The translations under genes and the position numbers were made by a program. Positions 1 to 10,693 of a stretch of DNA of 64,000 nucleotides are shown piece after piece. Location of the stretch: the NCBI GenBank assembly GCA_022560025.1, contig JAFISE010000054.1, positions 123,892 through 187,891 of the forward strand, given 5' to 3'. The DNA is from Stagonosporopsis chrysanthemi (lineage: Eukaryota > Ascomycota > Dothideomycetes > Pleosporales > Didymellaceae). Within the stretch, counting starts at the first letter, position 1. Every line of letters starts with the position of its first letter. Under the pieces are notes generated by a model. That model had not been told where the DNA came from. It made no database searches and was given only the letters and a program-made list of their open reading frames with translations.

Positions 1-1621
1 CCGGAAAAACCCCTTCCTGCCCATCGGCAGGAGGACAAGGGTCTTGCGCGCTCCAGGCCGCGCCATGCACCTCACACGCGCAGCCTGCGCTGATGTCGGT
101 CATCCCGTGCGAAGAGCCTCCTGTCGGCAGCTAGGCCGTCAAAGGTGGACCCTGCATGCTACCTGGGAGCTTGAGAACAGGAGGGCCGAGATCGGTGCTG
201 ACATGTGCGAGAGTGTTATTGGAGGGCAAGGGTGTGAACATGCGATGGCGCGTTTGCGGTCATGGGTTCAGTGTGGGTGTGGGTTGTGTGATGGGCCAAG
301 GGTTCGCCCGCTCTGGTGGATTTACTGAAGCTGTGTCTATCTAGTTCTGTTCCTTTTGCCTTGAAGAGTCTATACACAGTACGTGTGTAGCGCAAGGCGG
401 GAACCAGGATCACCTAAAGGACGAACAGTTGATGATATGTTATTAGCTTCAGCAAGACACAGGTTAGCATCATGTATTTCCTGAAGATGCCTGTTACACT
501 ATGTTCAGCTCGTAAGGTCGTGACTACCTACATGGTATTTGTCGAAGATACGAATCCCGAGGATTCGGCACGGGATGTCGACTCTTACCAAACTCTAGAC
601 GGCCAGGCATCATCGCAGTCTGTCAGTACTGAAAAGTTGCTTTCGACGTACATCCTGGCTCTGCTATATTCCCTCTTGTCGTCACCGCCTCCTTGACATC
701 AGCCAAGCTTGGAATGTATTGGTTGGTGCAAACTTGACTTGTTCTCGGAGTAGACTTACACACTGGACACCGATGTATCTTCTTTCTTCCACTCAACACC
801 TTTTTTGATGTCCCAAGCCCCATGGCCGTCCTCTCATCTGTTTCACAACGCATACCTCAAGTTTGTACGATAACCCCATCGTGTACGGCACCGTCTTACT
901 ATATGTCTGCACAACTGGCTAGTCTACTGTATCCGTATCAGCAACAATTCTTTACTGGTCACCTTTCGTGAGTTAGCAAATCTTTCGATTCTTGGGATGG
1001 TTCTTGGGGGCATATGGAGGATAGATCGTGAGCGTGGATCTGTTCGGCGATTTGGCTTGGTGCGGTTTATTTTGTAGCTCGTCGAGCATGGGAGTGGATG
1101 TGTCACTCGGTTCCTGCAGTCTAATACAGGTTCTTGATAGTCTTCTTTACGCTGTCACGTCCTGGCCGCACAGCCTAGAAACTCTTGCAGGCCTTCAATC
1201 CTGCTGATAGTGAGCACTACAGATGAATCCTCGCCATAGGGATGATCTGAACTAAAATGCCATAAAGCTTCCACGATTTGCTGGGTGACTCGACACGACA
1301 TCGTGTGCAGCGAAGGCGAGTACGCGATAACATAACGCGTTTTCAAAAGGAAGACAAGGGTTGGTCAATGCACCAAAATCGGGGTGTGAAATCGCTGGCT
1401 TATGAACATGCTACCAAACGCCTTTGTACAGATGGTTTAAACCACCTCAAGAAAATCCTCCATATACCCATCAAAACCGATCTAGCCCCTCTGTCTGTCC
1501 CTACAGCTCCATGGTGCGTACCACGTAATCAAACTTTTGGCCGTAGAGGAAGCTGTAACGTTATGCTGGAATCCTTGGTCACCTCCAGAGCCCATAGAGC
1601 CCTCTTCTCACTCGCGACATC
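1..1621. other. Left-edge stretch without a confident gene
   Basis: I see only short open frames of no recognisable character on either strand. The last part should hold the 3' untranslated region of the dynein light chain gene that ends at 1622 on the minus strand. Confidence 0.5.
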
Positions 1622-2355
1622 CTATATGGCGATCCAGGTGATGGTGATAACAATGTCCATTCCCTTCTCGGCGGCAGCCTCCCATTTGTAGCTGTATGTT
1701 CCGTCCTTCTCGTTGTTCCAGTAGGCACCGACGGCACTGTGCATGCCGCGGCGGCCGTGCTTCTCGGGCTCCGAGGGTGACCCAATGTGCTGGATGACTG
1801 TGCTGTTGGCGATGTACTTGAAGGCGGGTTGGCTCGGCTCGGCACCCTCAGTCTGTACTGTGGTAGCCTCGATGAGAGACTTGAGGATGGTTTGCTAAAC
1901 ATCAGGTCAGCCACTGGGTCGTAAGAACTTGTTGGCAAATGGCGGTAAGAGAGGTTCGATCAGAGTTGCGACAAGCGCTGTGGTTTTGTATTCAAATGGC
2001 GGGGTCTTAAGCCGCTTCATTAACACGGACCAATTCTTCTCATCATGAAGGTGGAAGTGTTGTGTAGCGAGCACCGGGAAGGGGCGGATGTGCGTATGTG
2101 CTCGCGTGCGCTGTGTGACGGTGTGGCTTACGATTATGGCGGTGTTCCAGTCGGCGACCTTGGAGTGATCGTAGAGCTTAGCATCACCGATTGCCTGTTC
2201 GCAGGCCTGTAGCTTTGTTAGTGATGTCCGCAACATGAAGTCATGGAAATACTTACACTGCTGGCGATCTGTTGAAGCTTGTCGGTGGGAAGGGGTGAAG
2301 TGGCCTGTTGCTATCAATAACTTGTGCAGGACTGTGTAGTTGATATACTGACCAT
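1622..2355 (-). CDS. Tctex1-type dynein light chain (DYNLT family)
   Basis: Light chain of cytoplasmic dynein that binds the intermediate chain and cargo. Minus-strand exons are 2353-2355, 2257-2304, 2132-2206 and 1622-1894, giving 132 residues, a usual family length. The join reads ..DKLQQIASSACEQAIGDAK.. and then ..VADWNTAIIQTILKSLIEA.., followed by ..PAFKYIANSTVIQHIG.. and the closing ..YKWEAAAEKGMDIVITITWIAI, which is the characteristic Tctex1 fold and C-terminus. Every internal junction has GT..AG ends and keeps phase. The first coding exon consists only of the ATG, with the intron starting directly after it (donor GTCAGT). That exon is inferred because the next one begins ATSPLPTDKLQ with no other start in frame. 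The gene diverges from VTC1. The family call is very secure; the exact start is less so. Confidence 0.9.
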
Positions 2356-2763
2356 TATGGATGTGTGAGTGTATTGTAGGGTGATAGATTCGCGGTTTTT
2401 GAACACGTATTTTGCTGTTGTCGATAACGAATGTCGGTGTTCGTCTGTTGTCGTGAATGTTTGTTGCCGTTAGCGTGGTTGCTGTCCAGACCGCTTTGGG
2501 CGCGCGGAGCCTCGCGTCACGTGGGCCCGCTGATTGGCTGCAAGCGCATCACGCTCCAATGCGTCGTGTGGATCGCAGTACGGCAGGGCATGAGCTTGAT
2601 TCCTGCACAGAGCCCTCTTCAACAATCCTTGCCTGTGTTTGAAGTCACCGTCTGAAGTCTTGTGTAACCACAGCTTCTGAACTGCAGCCAATTGTCCAGC
2701 GCAGCGCCCACGACGTCACTGTAGAGCTCACATTCACTTGCTGTGGGCTTGCACAACGTCGCC
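2356..2763. promoter_or_regulatory. Divergent promoter between the dynein light chain gene and VTC1
   Basis: 408 bp separate the two start codons. The stretch contains CACGTGGG at 2518-2525 and an inverted CCAAT box (ATTGG) at 2533-2537, both about 230-245 bp upstream of the VTC1 start. CACGTGGG is the high-affinity core of Pho4/NUC-1-type bHLH regulators of phosphate starvation, and VTC genes are classic targets in yeast. The regulatory role is inferred. Confidence 0.55.
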
Positions 2764-3198
2764 ATGTCGAGCCAACCTCTCCTTCAGACTGCCCCGGGTA
2801 CGTCAAGCTTTCGAGCACGCTCAGTACAGTGCTAATCGCGCGCAGGCAAGCGCATCGCCCTCCCCACCCGCGTCGAGCCCAAGGTCTTCTTCGCAAACGA
2901 GCGTACCTTCCTCTCATGGCTGAACTTCACTGTTATCCTCGGCGGTTTGGCGATTGGCCTTCTCAACTTCGGTGACAAGGTCGGCAAGATTAGTGCTGGC
3001 CTCTTCACTGCAGTCGCCATGATGGCCATGATCTACGCCCTGTTCACATTCCACTGGCGCGCGAAGAGCATAAGGATGAGGGGCCAGGGTGGTTTCGATG
3101 ACAGGCTTGGGCCTACCATCCTCACACTGGCGCTGTTTGCCGCTGTCGTTGTCAACTTCGTGTTGAGGTTGACCATGGCTGACGGCAAGAAGAATTAG
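2764..3198 (+). CDS. vtc1: Vacuolar transporter chaperone VTC1
   Basis: Small membrane subunit of the vacuolar transporter chaperone complex, which makes polyphosphate from ATP and moves it into the vacuole. Exons are 2764-2797 and 2846-3198 (128 residues; the yeast protein has about 129). The spliced N-terminus MSSQPLLQTAPGKRIALPTR runs into VEPKVFFANERTFLSWLNFT, the hallmark of the DUF202/VTC transmembrane domain. Three hydrophobic helices follow, beginning near FTVILGGLAIGLLNF, AGLFTAVAMMAMIYALF and GPTILTLALFAAVVVNFVL, with a basic loop HWRAKSIRMRGQGGFDDRLGP between the last two. No SPX or catalytic domain is present, as expected for Vtc1. The intron has donor GTACGT and acceptor CGCAG. 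The gene is very likely functional. Confidence 0.95.
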
Positions 3199-3521
3199 GC
3201 GGCGAGAGATGGTAGTGGTAGCTTGTGCTAAGAGCTGGATGACCGAACAGAGACATTGGCCGGATATGACAGAAGCCCATTTCTGGAAGAGCTGTAGGAA
3301 GTTGGCAAGGGCGCGACGCAGGAGCGGCTGTTTGAGTCGACTGGGTACCCCAGGTGAGGTACGACGCTATCGTTTTGCGAGCTCGTTTGCTTGTAATTAC
3401 GGATTGTTATCTTATTGTTAGCTTAGCGTTCAGGTCAGTCAAAACATTCATATAGACTGGCTGACTAAAATCAAGTGTGTTGAATATTATTTTCCCATCG
3501 TTTTATGCACACCTTTGCTAC
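3199..3521. other. Convergent intergenic region, VTC1 to MFS gene
   Basis: The 3' ends of VTC1 and the MFS gene face each other here. No supported gene is seen. Both terminators or poly(A) regions must lie within it. Confidence 0.5.
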
Positions 3522-4997
3522 TCACACCCTCTTAGCAAGCTTCTTCGCCATATGGAGTCTACCTAACAACGCAAAGATGCTCGACACCAAGGCCACTCCT
3601 CCCGCATAGAAGATCGCCGGACGATACACATCGATGCTGCCTTGTCCAGCACTCTCCTGCCCTCCTGATGCTTGCAATATATAACCTGCAACAGGCGCAC
3701 CCAGCAGATACCCAAACGTCCACCCAGTGATCGACATGCTCATAGCCACAGCCGCACGTCCAGGACCGAAAATACTAGCCACCACCGTAGGAAACACTGT
3801 AAAGTACGCGCCGTTGGCTACACCATTGAGGACCGCAAAAGCAAGCAGCGGTCCCAGCGTATTCGAAACGGGCCAGATCGCCAGCATACTCACCGCATTG
3901 AGCGTCATAGCGATGACGAAGATGTTGGCTGGGCCAAATTTGTCGCACAGAGGCCCTCCAGCAAAGCGGCCAACTGCATTGCACGCGTTGAACGCTGCCA
4001 CCAGACCGGCACCGGTGCTGGATGAGAGTCCGAGTGATTGAGCGAAGAGAGGAAGGTAATACGGCGGGACAAACAGTGCGAACGTCCCGATCGCACCAGC
4101 CGCGAACATGGCTGTGAATGGCACACTGCGGAACATAGCCAAGTCAACAAAAGGCGCTTTGCGAATAGGAGCTATGCGGTCCTTCATAAACCAAGCAGCT
4201 GGTAGCCCCATGCCGATGGTCAGCAATCCTTGTATGCGGAACGTCCAAGCAATCCCCACACGCTGCACCATCTTTTCAAGCGCGATTGCCATGACTGTCC
4301 CGCCAATGCCGCCACCAAGCTTGATGAGTCCATTTGCCAATCCAAGACGTCCAGAGAAATACTGCACCGGCAGCTGGTTGGTGATTGTATAAACAGCATT
4401 CATACCTACACCTGCGAGAAGCCCAATGGTTCCGAACAGACCCGCAACATTCGAGGTACAGCTCCCTGCTGCGATGAGCCCCAATCCCATCATTGTGATG
4501 CCAGTCATAGCCGTGTATCTTGATCTAAAACGCTGCCCGAGCTTCGTAGTAAGGACACCAAATGCAACACCACAGCACAGATTCAGTGAACCGATGAAGG
4601 ATACGGTGGAAGTGGGTACGTGTGAGAGCGTGCTATTGAGGAGCGCGGTCTGCAGGATGCCCCAGCAATTGATCATCCCATTAATCCAGAAGGTTACTGT
4701 GAAGCCTGCGAACACTACAGCCCAGCCGTAGCCACCGTCCGGAATGGCGGTGGTGCTGAATGCTCCGGGGGCATTGCGGGTGGACGTGGTCGGTGTTGGC
4801 GAACGGGGCGGGGCTTGCGTTTCCTCGTCTGAAATTGAGTATCGCCGAGACTGGTACGTGAGATCGAGCTCTGATACTGCCGTCGAATTCGGGAACGATG
4901 AAAGGTCCAGAGTTGAAGGATTATTAGATGTCGTGTTCGACTTGGGTAAATAGCAGAGCTCCAGTTCTGGCTGTTGGAGCTGTGTGATTGTCGACAT
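3522..4997 (-). CDS. MFS monocarboxylate-type transporter
   Basis: Intronless gene for a 491-residue major facilitator. A disordered hydrophilic N-terminus of about 90 residues is followed by IPDGGYGWAVVFAGF, the signature opening of the monocarboxylate transporter (MCT/SLC16, fungal MCH) family. About twelve hydrophobic helices follow, with a central basic loop (MKDRIAPIRKAPFVDLAMF) separating the two six-helix halves. The second half contains GLVAAFNACNAVGRFAGGPLCDKFGP, matching the conserved motif between helices 7 and 9. Fungal members include riboflavin and monocarboxylate carriers as well as orphans, so the substrate cannot be assigned. The start is the first ATG of the open frame. It is transcribed divergently from the homeodomain gene. 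Confidence 0.93.
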   Translation of the reverse strand: MSTITQLQQPELELCYLPKSNTTSNNPSTLDLSSFPNSTAVSELDLTYQSRRYSISDEETQAPPRSPTPTTSTRNAPGAFSTTAIPDGGYGWAVVFAGFTVTFWINGMINCWGILQTALLNSTLSHVPTSTVSFIGSLNLCCGVAFGVLTTKLGQRFRSRYTAMTGITMMGLGLIAAGSCTSNVAGLFGTIGLLAGVGMNAVYTITNQLPVQYFSGRLGLANGLIKLGGGIGGTVMAIALEKMVQRVGIAWTFRIQGLLTIGMGLPAAWFMKDRIAPIRKAPFVDLAMFRSVPFTAMFAAGAIGTFALFVPPYYLPLFAQSLGLSSSTGAGLVAAFNACNAVGRFAGGPLCDKFGPANIFVIAMTLNAVSMLAIWPVSNTLGPLLAFAVLNGVANGAYFTVFPTVVASIFGPGRAAVAMSMSITGWTFGYLLGAPVAGYILQASGGQESAGQGSIDVYRPAIFYAGGVALVSSIFALLGRLHMAKKLAKRV

Positions 4998-5583
4998 TTT
5001 GAATCTATCACAGATGGCCGTAATTCAATGCAGACCGGATATGGCTTGTATTTCGTATTTGGATAGTAGCTATTAAGTTAGCATGGAGCGTTCTCTCTAT
5101 AAGTAAGCTCTTGAAGGCATAGCACGTTACACAATGTGAAAATTATCTTCGAGAAGTCCAGAATTTGCCCCGTCGTCATCTTAACGATGGGGCATCATGG
5201 TCTGCTGCACAGTCGAAGATTGAAGATAGACGTCACCTAACCGTAGCAGTGTGAAAATTGGCCAATGGGGATGAGCCGAGCAAGAGGCTGAAGGTGAGCT
5301 AACGCGTGCCAATTGCATCCTTCACTAAATCACGGCAAAGTCTTTGTGTGGGCGTGCCATGCTCACGCCCTGTATGAATTTGCACGCCTTGCCAGTCGTG
5401 GTTGAAGTTTGCGCCCTGCGTGTCGAGAGTCTGACCAATCAAAGCCCCGTGGCGGCTACCCTCACAGCAATCTAGACTACCGGCTGTGGTTAGCGCTTTC
5501 CCCACCACAGATTCTCCAGCATACGTAGGACGGCAGCAATCTCTCTATATGCCGTTACCAACGCATACGGTCGGTTCAACAAT
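4998..5583. promoter_or_regulatory. Divergent intergenic promoter region, MFS gene and homeodomain gene
   Basis: 586 bp between two divergent start codons, with no gene of its own. An inverted CCAAT (ATTGG) occurs near 5258. The promoter role is inferred from position only. Confidence 0.4.
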
Positions 5584-8188
5584 ATGGACACAACCGTTGA
5601 TGCCGAGTGGAATGCTTTGTTCAATTTCCCTCCGGACGACACCCCCTTCGACTTCACCGGCTTGAACGTTCTTCAAGACAGCGATGGCTTTGACTCCCCT
5701 TTGATCAGCCTCTCTGGACAGTCGACGCCAGGCGAAGGTCAGCATGTCATGCACATTGGAGATAATCTCCAAGACCTCTTAGACAACACGGCGCCCGGTG
5801 ATGTCACAACCGACTCCCCCAATATGCCAAAAAGCGGCGGACGCTTTTCGAAAGAGGTGGTGCGAATGCTTAGGAACTGGTTGAATGCCCACAAAGCAAG
5901 GCCTTATCCTACAAATGAGGAGATGGATATGTTGCAGCAACGTACTGGACTGAACAGGACCCAAATTGCAAATTGGTTCGCGAATGCCCGCAGGCGAGGC
6001 AAGCTTCCCAGAGCACCCTCTTCACACTCCTCGCCGAATCCCTCGAGTCGGCCAGTTGATATCGCACCCAGACCTGATACTCCGGCCCCAGTGCGAAAGG
6101 CGCGTTTGATGAATCCAATGGAAAGATGGCAATCCTCGCCACCAGAACATGAACCTGCTGCTGTGTCCGACATCGCTCGTGCTGTTGAATCGAATGGCGG
6201 TGTACCTCTTAGTATGTAGTCGCCATCAATCGAGAGAAGAATGTTGATGACTGACAAACCACGCAATAGACAATAGCCAATATTCCTTTAACTATAGGGA
6301 CAATACTGCGCAGTCCTGGTACAATACGTCCTCAGCCAGCAGTGCCGGGACTTCTGCCTCGAGCGAGTTCTCTACGACATCCAAGCGCTCTACCCCGTCA
6401 AGATCTGCCGAGCCTGCAGCTTATGCTCGTCCTCTTCGCAAGCGACGAACCAACAAGCAGCGTGCACGTGTTCGACGGACCTCTTTGGTAGGATCTCTGC
6501 TGCCCTTCCAGTGTACCTTTTGCACCGAGGATTTCAAGACTAAACACGACTGGCAACGCCATGAAAAATCGTTACACCTGCCGATAGAACAATGGGTTTG
6601 TGCATTACACGGGCCACAAGCCCTGAAACTTGACACCGCGTCAATGTGTTGTGTTTTCTGTGGTGAGCCTGAACCGGACGACGCGCATCTCGAAACTCAC
6701 AACTACCAACCTTGCCGTGAGCGCACGCTTGAAGAACGTACTTTCAATCGCAAAGATCATCTGAATCAGCACCTACAACTAGTTCACAATGTCAAGTTTG
6801 ACAAGTGGTCAATGAGCTCGTGGAGAATACCTATGTCCAACATCAAATCAAGATGTGGCTTCTGCGGGATCAAAATGGAGACGTGGGAGGACCGAGTTGA
6901 TCACCTTGCCGGGCATTTCAAGCAAGGTCTGACTATGGCAAGTTGGGAAGGCGATTGGGGATTGGATGACAAATATCTGCGACTTCTTGATAATGCCATT
7001 CCACCATGTAAGAGATTTCACTAGATCACATTATCTCCTTGCTGACTAGAACACAGACCTGATCGACTATGAAAGAAGTACGCCCGCTCCTTTTGGTGCA
7101 AGTCATCATCCATACGGGTCACCCACCACAGCGTACGAGCTGATCAAAATCGAGTTGGACCACTCAATGCAGACGCATTTCGATATGTCGGGCAGAATGC
7201 CGGATAATTCTAGTATGCAACTTGAGGGATGTCGAATTGTCTTCGCATCTGAGGTCCTGTCGAAAAAACAAGATGCGCGCCCGGCGTCCTGGTTACGCGA
7301 TATAATCATATCGAACCAGCACATCGCAAACGCAGCCAAGTTTGGGCCGCTACGCCTACGCAACGAGTGTAGATTCTCAACACTCCAGATCAACGGGCGA
7401 GACAACATTTTTGAGCTTTGTCCACTCGAAGCTCAGCTATGGACATTTGTTAAAGCTAAAGAAGCAACTACAGTCGCTGTAACAGACGAGAATCTGCAAG
7501 AGGAAGCAAGTAAAATCGTTACCTACATGGAGCAGATCTCGAAGACGCCATCTGATGTGTTCGCGAACTGGTTGATCAAGCTCATATATGCAAACCCGGA
7601 TTGGCTGCAGCAATTCAAAGCGCGTGCATGCTTTTCCCAGTCTGGGCCTGAGTTGGACCTAGGACCGAAGGGCCAAGGGCTAGAGGTAGCATATGCTTCA
7701 GCACCAATTGAGCGGCCTCTACCACTGCGCATGGAGACTGTATCTCCTACGTCTCAATCGAATTTACCGAATGTTCATATTGATCCGGCGACATACCACC
7801 TGGCACGAGGATTGGATACACCACAGGATGAAGCCAATTTGTTTCCACCAGCCCGATCAAGAATGTTCATTAATAGCGCCAACTTCTTCTCTTGGCTTGT
7901 CCATGACCTTGCTCGATGGACCGCAGCGACCATGTCGCCCAACAACCCAAACTGTCATATTCCGACCGATGAAGAACTCCAGCACCAAGCCAGGTGTATT
8001 GTGTATGATGAGTAAGTTTTTGGATCAATGCATCACTGAGAGCTCTATTAAAGTCATACAGTGACGACCCCTGGAACCAGACCGCAGCGGACAATGCGCA
8101 ATGGCTACAGCAGTTCAAACGAGACGTTGGCATTCTAAACGACGCCAACGATCCCAATGCAGCAAACTTGGGTGGTTTGCACATTTAA
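5584..8188 (+). CDS. TALE/KN homeodomain protein with C2H2 zinc-finger-like region
   Basis: Predicted nuclear transcription factor. Exons are 5584-6211, 6270-7007, 7057-8011 and 8062-8188, all phase-consistent GT..AG joins, giving 815 residues. A KN-type homeodomain lies at about residues 86-140: a basic start, WLNAHKARPYPTNEEMDMLQ (the TALE loop), and helix 3 with IANWFANARRR. After a Ser-rich linker and a basic stretch (ARPLRKRRTNKQRARVRRTS) come several Cys/His clusters: CTFCTEDFKTKHDWQRHEKS, CCVFCGEPEPDDAHLETH, a motif ending HLNQHLQLVH, and CGFCGIKMETWEDRVDHLAGH. The C-terminal 380 residues have no recognisable domain. The homeodomain plus C2H2 combination is a known but poorly studied type of filamentous ascomycete regulator. 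Targets are unknown. Confidence 0.93.
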
Positions 8189-9192
8189 CGGAGATGCTAC
8201 CGAAGCTCTCGTGTGGCAATGCATAGAAACGATTCGAGGAACTGGCCAAGTGTCGTAGCCAGACAGAGTGTTGTCGTCGAACTTGGCCTCTGTTATTCAA
8301 CCATCCTATCCCGACCCCAGACTTGGTGTTTGGCCTCAAGAATTGATCAATATGATCGGTCACTGGGTTGCCACGGCGAACCTCGTCGTACGAGAAAAAT
8401 CCGATGAATCTTCATGTGCTGTCATCGCGGGCTTCGGCTGACATCTGTATGATGCGACCCGCAGAGTGATACGTGCTATCCTCAGCAGACGCATGCGTGC
8501 TGCCGACCAGAGAAACCGATGATGTTCAGGTCAGCCTCGGGCATCACGGACTGAAGATGCGGCTCAAACGACCCCGCTACGTAACCACCAAGCCGCACTA
8601 GACCCAATCTGCTACTAGCCGGGGATATCGGCACACCAATTCCCATCGATCAAGTCACGAGACCCTCTCAATGCCTGTCAGCTCAGACCAGTTGTGTCAT
8701 ACGCTTCGCGGCCTTGCACCTCAGGCGTCCCCGGATTCGCTGTGGCTGATGTGGCTAGTGCACGGGCTGCCGTATAGCCGTTTGAGGCGTAAGGCTGACC
8801 TGTTCGCGGAGGGTTAAGTGGTCACATGTCCGTTCGCCCTTGCACTGATAGGGCATCATTACTTCTCCTGGCTCTATGTTGGGTACACGAGTGTGTAAGA
8901 ATTGGGTTAGAGGACGATGCTCGTGACCCACTTTGGAAGCTTAAGACGGGAACAAACTCTTGAGTGCATATGTACGTAGGATAACACGGCTTGGCTATCT
9001 TGGAGAATTAGGACCGAGAAGCATATATACTTCCTTGGTCCCCTCAAAGTCCAGACCAGAGCTTCAAAGTCCCACTAATTCCGTCCAAGATACAAAGAAT
9101 CAAACAATTCATTGTAACTTATCACAACCTTGTCATACCGAACAATCGACCAAATCACAAGGTCGACCACACATTGAACACACACATTGCCG
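8189..9192. other. Intergenic stretch, no gene seen
   Basis: About 1 kb of ordinary composition with no supported coding frame. It should hold the 3' end of the homeodomain gene and the promoter of the small gene at 9193. Confidence 0.5.
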
Positions 9193-9681
9193 ATGACAAA
9201 CTCCAACCACTCCATCGACGCCCGAGACTTGTCTTCTCGCCTTGACCGCCTTGCGCAAAACGACACCTCATCCAACCATGGCGCCAACTCGCACAGCACC
9301 TGCGCCATGCCAGGAGCCCGAAGAGTCGCCCGAACCACCTCCTTGGACTCTCTCCCACGCTTCACAAAGTCCTCAACCATGTCGTCGACTTCAACAGCCT
9401 CAACCCAGTTCTCGGGCCTGCGTGCGTACCCAAGCCGTGCACTGCATCGTAAAGACGTCGAGGTCAGCCCCGGCGAGTTCAGTATGCCTCGTGTCCCCAA
9501 GCGTAGTAGGAGGGGCACCGATGGTAGTGCGAAGAGCAGCCAAAGTGAGGGCAGGAGGAAGAAGGATAGCTTTGAGGCGCATGCGTACGGGCGCCATAGC
9601 AATCAGTGGCTGTTCAACGATTTTAGTATCACGGATGCTGTTAAGAAGGGGTATGGCCTGGTGTTCGGAAGGGAGAATTAG
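9193..9681 (+). CDS. Small hypothetical protein, conserved-looking C-terminus
   Basis: An intronless frame of 162 residues from ATG 9193. The protein is rich in Ser, Thr and Arg and appears disordered. It ends in a more structured segment, HSNQWLFNDFSITDAVKKGY followed by GLVFGREN; aromatic/hydrophobic C-termini of this style recur in short ascomycete proteins I have seen, but I cannot name a family. An overlapping minus-strand frame (9075-9602) starts hydrophobically but then becomes Arg-rich and irregular, and I consider it the shadow. The C-terminal pattern and clean frame favour the plus strand. Function unknown. Confidence 0.5.
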   Translation: MTNSNHSIDARDLSSRLDRLAQNDTSSNHGANSHSTCAMPGARRVARTTSLDSLPRFTKSSTMSSTSTASTQFSGLRAYPSRALHRKDVEVSPGEFSMPRVPKRSRRGTDGSAKSSQSEGRRKKDSFEAHAYGRHSNQWLFNDFSITDAVKKGYGLVFGREN

Positions 9682-10019
9682 GGTTGAGCAAGATATGGCG
9701 ACTCATTCTATGCCAAGTTTGACAGGAAATGGGAGAAGGCATGTGGAGGTTGCGCAGGAGACACATCAACTTGATGAATACAATCGTTTACTCATGCAGA
9801 TCGCATCAACCCTTGCCCATTTCTGCTCTACTGATCAATATCTAGGTTTGCTACTTCGAAATCCTCTCGCACTACGATGTTCCGGAGGCTACTCACACCA
9901 GCCCTGGTTCCAAAGTGGCATGGTGAATACCTATCTTGTGCAAGCACAGCTATAATAACCAACCATGCTGTCTCTCAGCACCCATTGATCTCTTCAACAA
10001 CAAGCACTTGTCACCATGG
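9682..10019. other. Short intergenic stretch, no gene seen
   Basis: Convergent 3' region between the gene at 9193 and the minus-strand gene ending at 10020. No other feature supported. Confidence 0.45.
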
Positions 10020-10693
10020 CTACTTTCCAGCTCCGTTATCCAGGTCATTGCACACTGCTCCATGACGGTTACTATACCTTCGCAACAATACGCCGCGGCT
10101 TAGTCGGCGATAGCCAAATTTAGGCACAAACGTTGTTGCGATAGACGGCGCATGAATTGAGTGTTTTTCGCGTGACTCTAAAGAATTATTGTCGAGTTTG
10201 GGACGAGTTGAAGTCACGGGTGGGAGAGTGGCAGTGCGTCGTGAACGATCAACAGGACTCGAGCTGAAAATCTGGGTCAAATTCTGTGTCGTAAGAGTCG
10301 GCTGGTTTGATGTCGACCTCTTGGACGGTACCTTCCGCACGCGCGAAGAGCCGTACTTGTCTGCTTCTTGGGAAATGATCGTGGATTCCGAGTAGCCTGA
10401 CCAGATTCGTGGGACGTCCGAAGAGGGTTTACTGAGAGCAATGGATGCACAATTTTCTTCGTCTAGGAACTTGTCCTCATTGGCCCGACCTAAGTCGTCT
10501 TGGAGTTAGGTGTGTACAACCGTTAGGATCGCACAGATGGAGACTCACGGTTTCTGCGTAATCTCCGCCACACGACTGCTGCTATGGAGTTCTCGCAGTT
10601 GACGCCAATGAGTGCGACTATGATTCCGAGAAGAGCGAACAAAGTTGATACGAGTTGTAGAACGAGGTCCGCAGTCTCTAGAGGACTTGACAT
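10020..10693 (-). CDS. Hypothetical single-pass membrane protein (two exons)
   Basis: Exon 1 is 10549-10693 and exon 2 is 10020-10498, joined by a 50-bp intron with donor GTGAGT, a CTAAC branch site and acceptor CAAG. The joined frame gives 207 residues. Residues 10-32 form one transmembrane helix (LVLQLVSTLFALLGIIVALI). A basic juxtamembrane segment (WRRLRRN) comes next, then a long hydrophilic Ser/Thr/Arg-rich tail presumably on the cytosolic side. The exact phase match between two separate open frames, plus good splice signals, is the argument that this is a gene. I do not recognise the family. It could be a type III membrane adaptor; nothing more can be said. Confidence 0.6.

Noticed and set aside
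1907..2317. 136-codon minus-strand frame read as a single exon
   Set aside because: It reads through two introns of the dynein light chain gene; only the spliced version gives the conserved protein.
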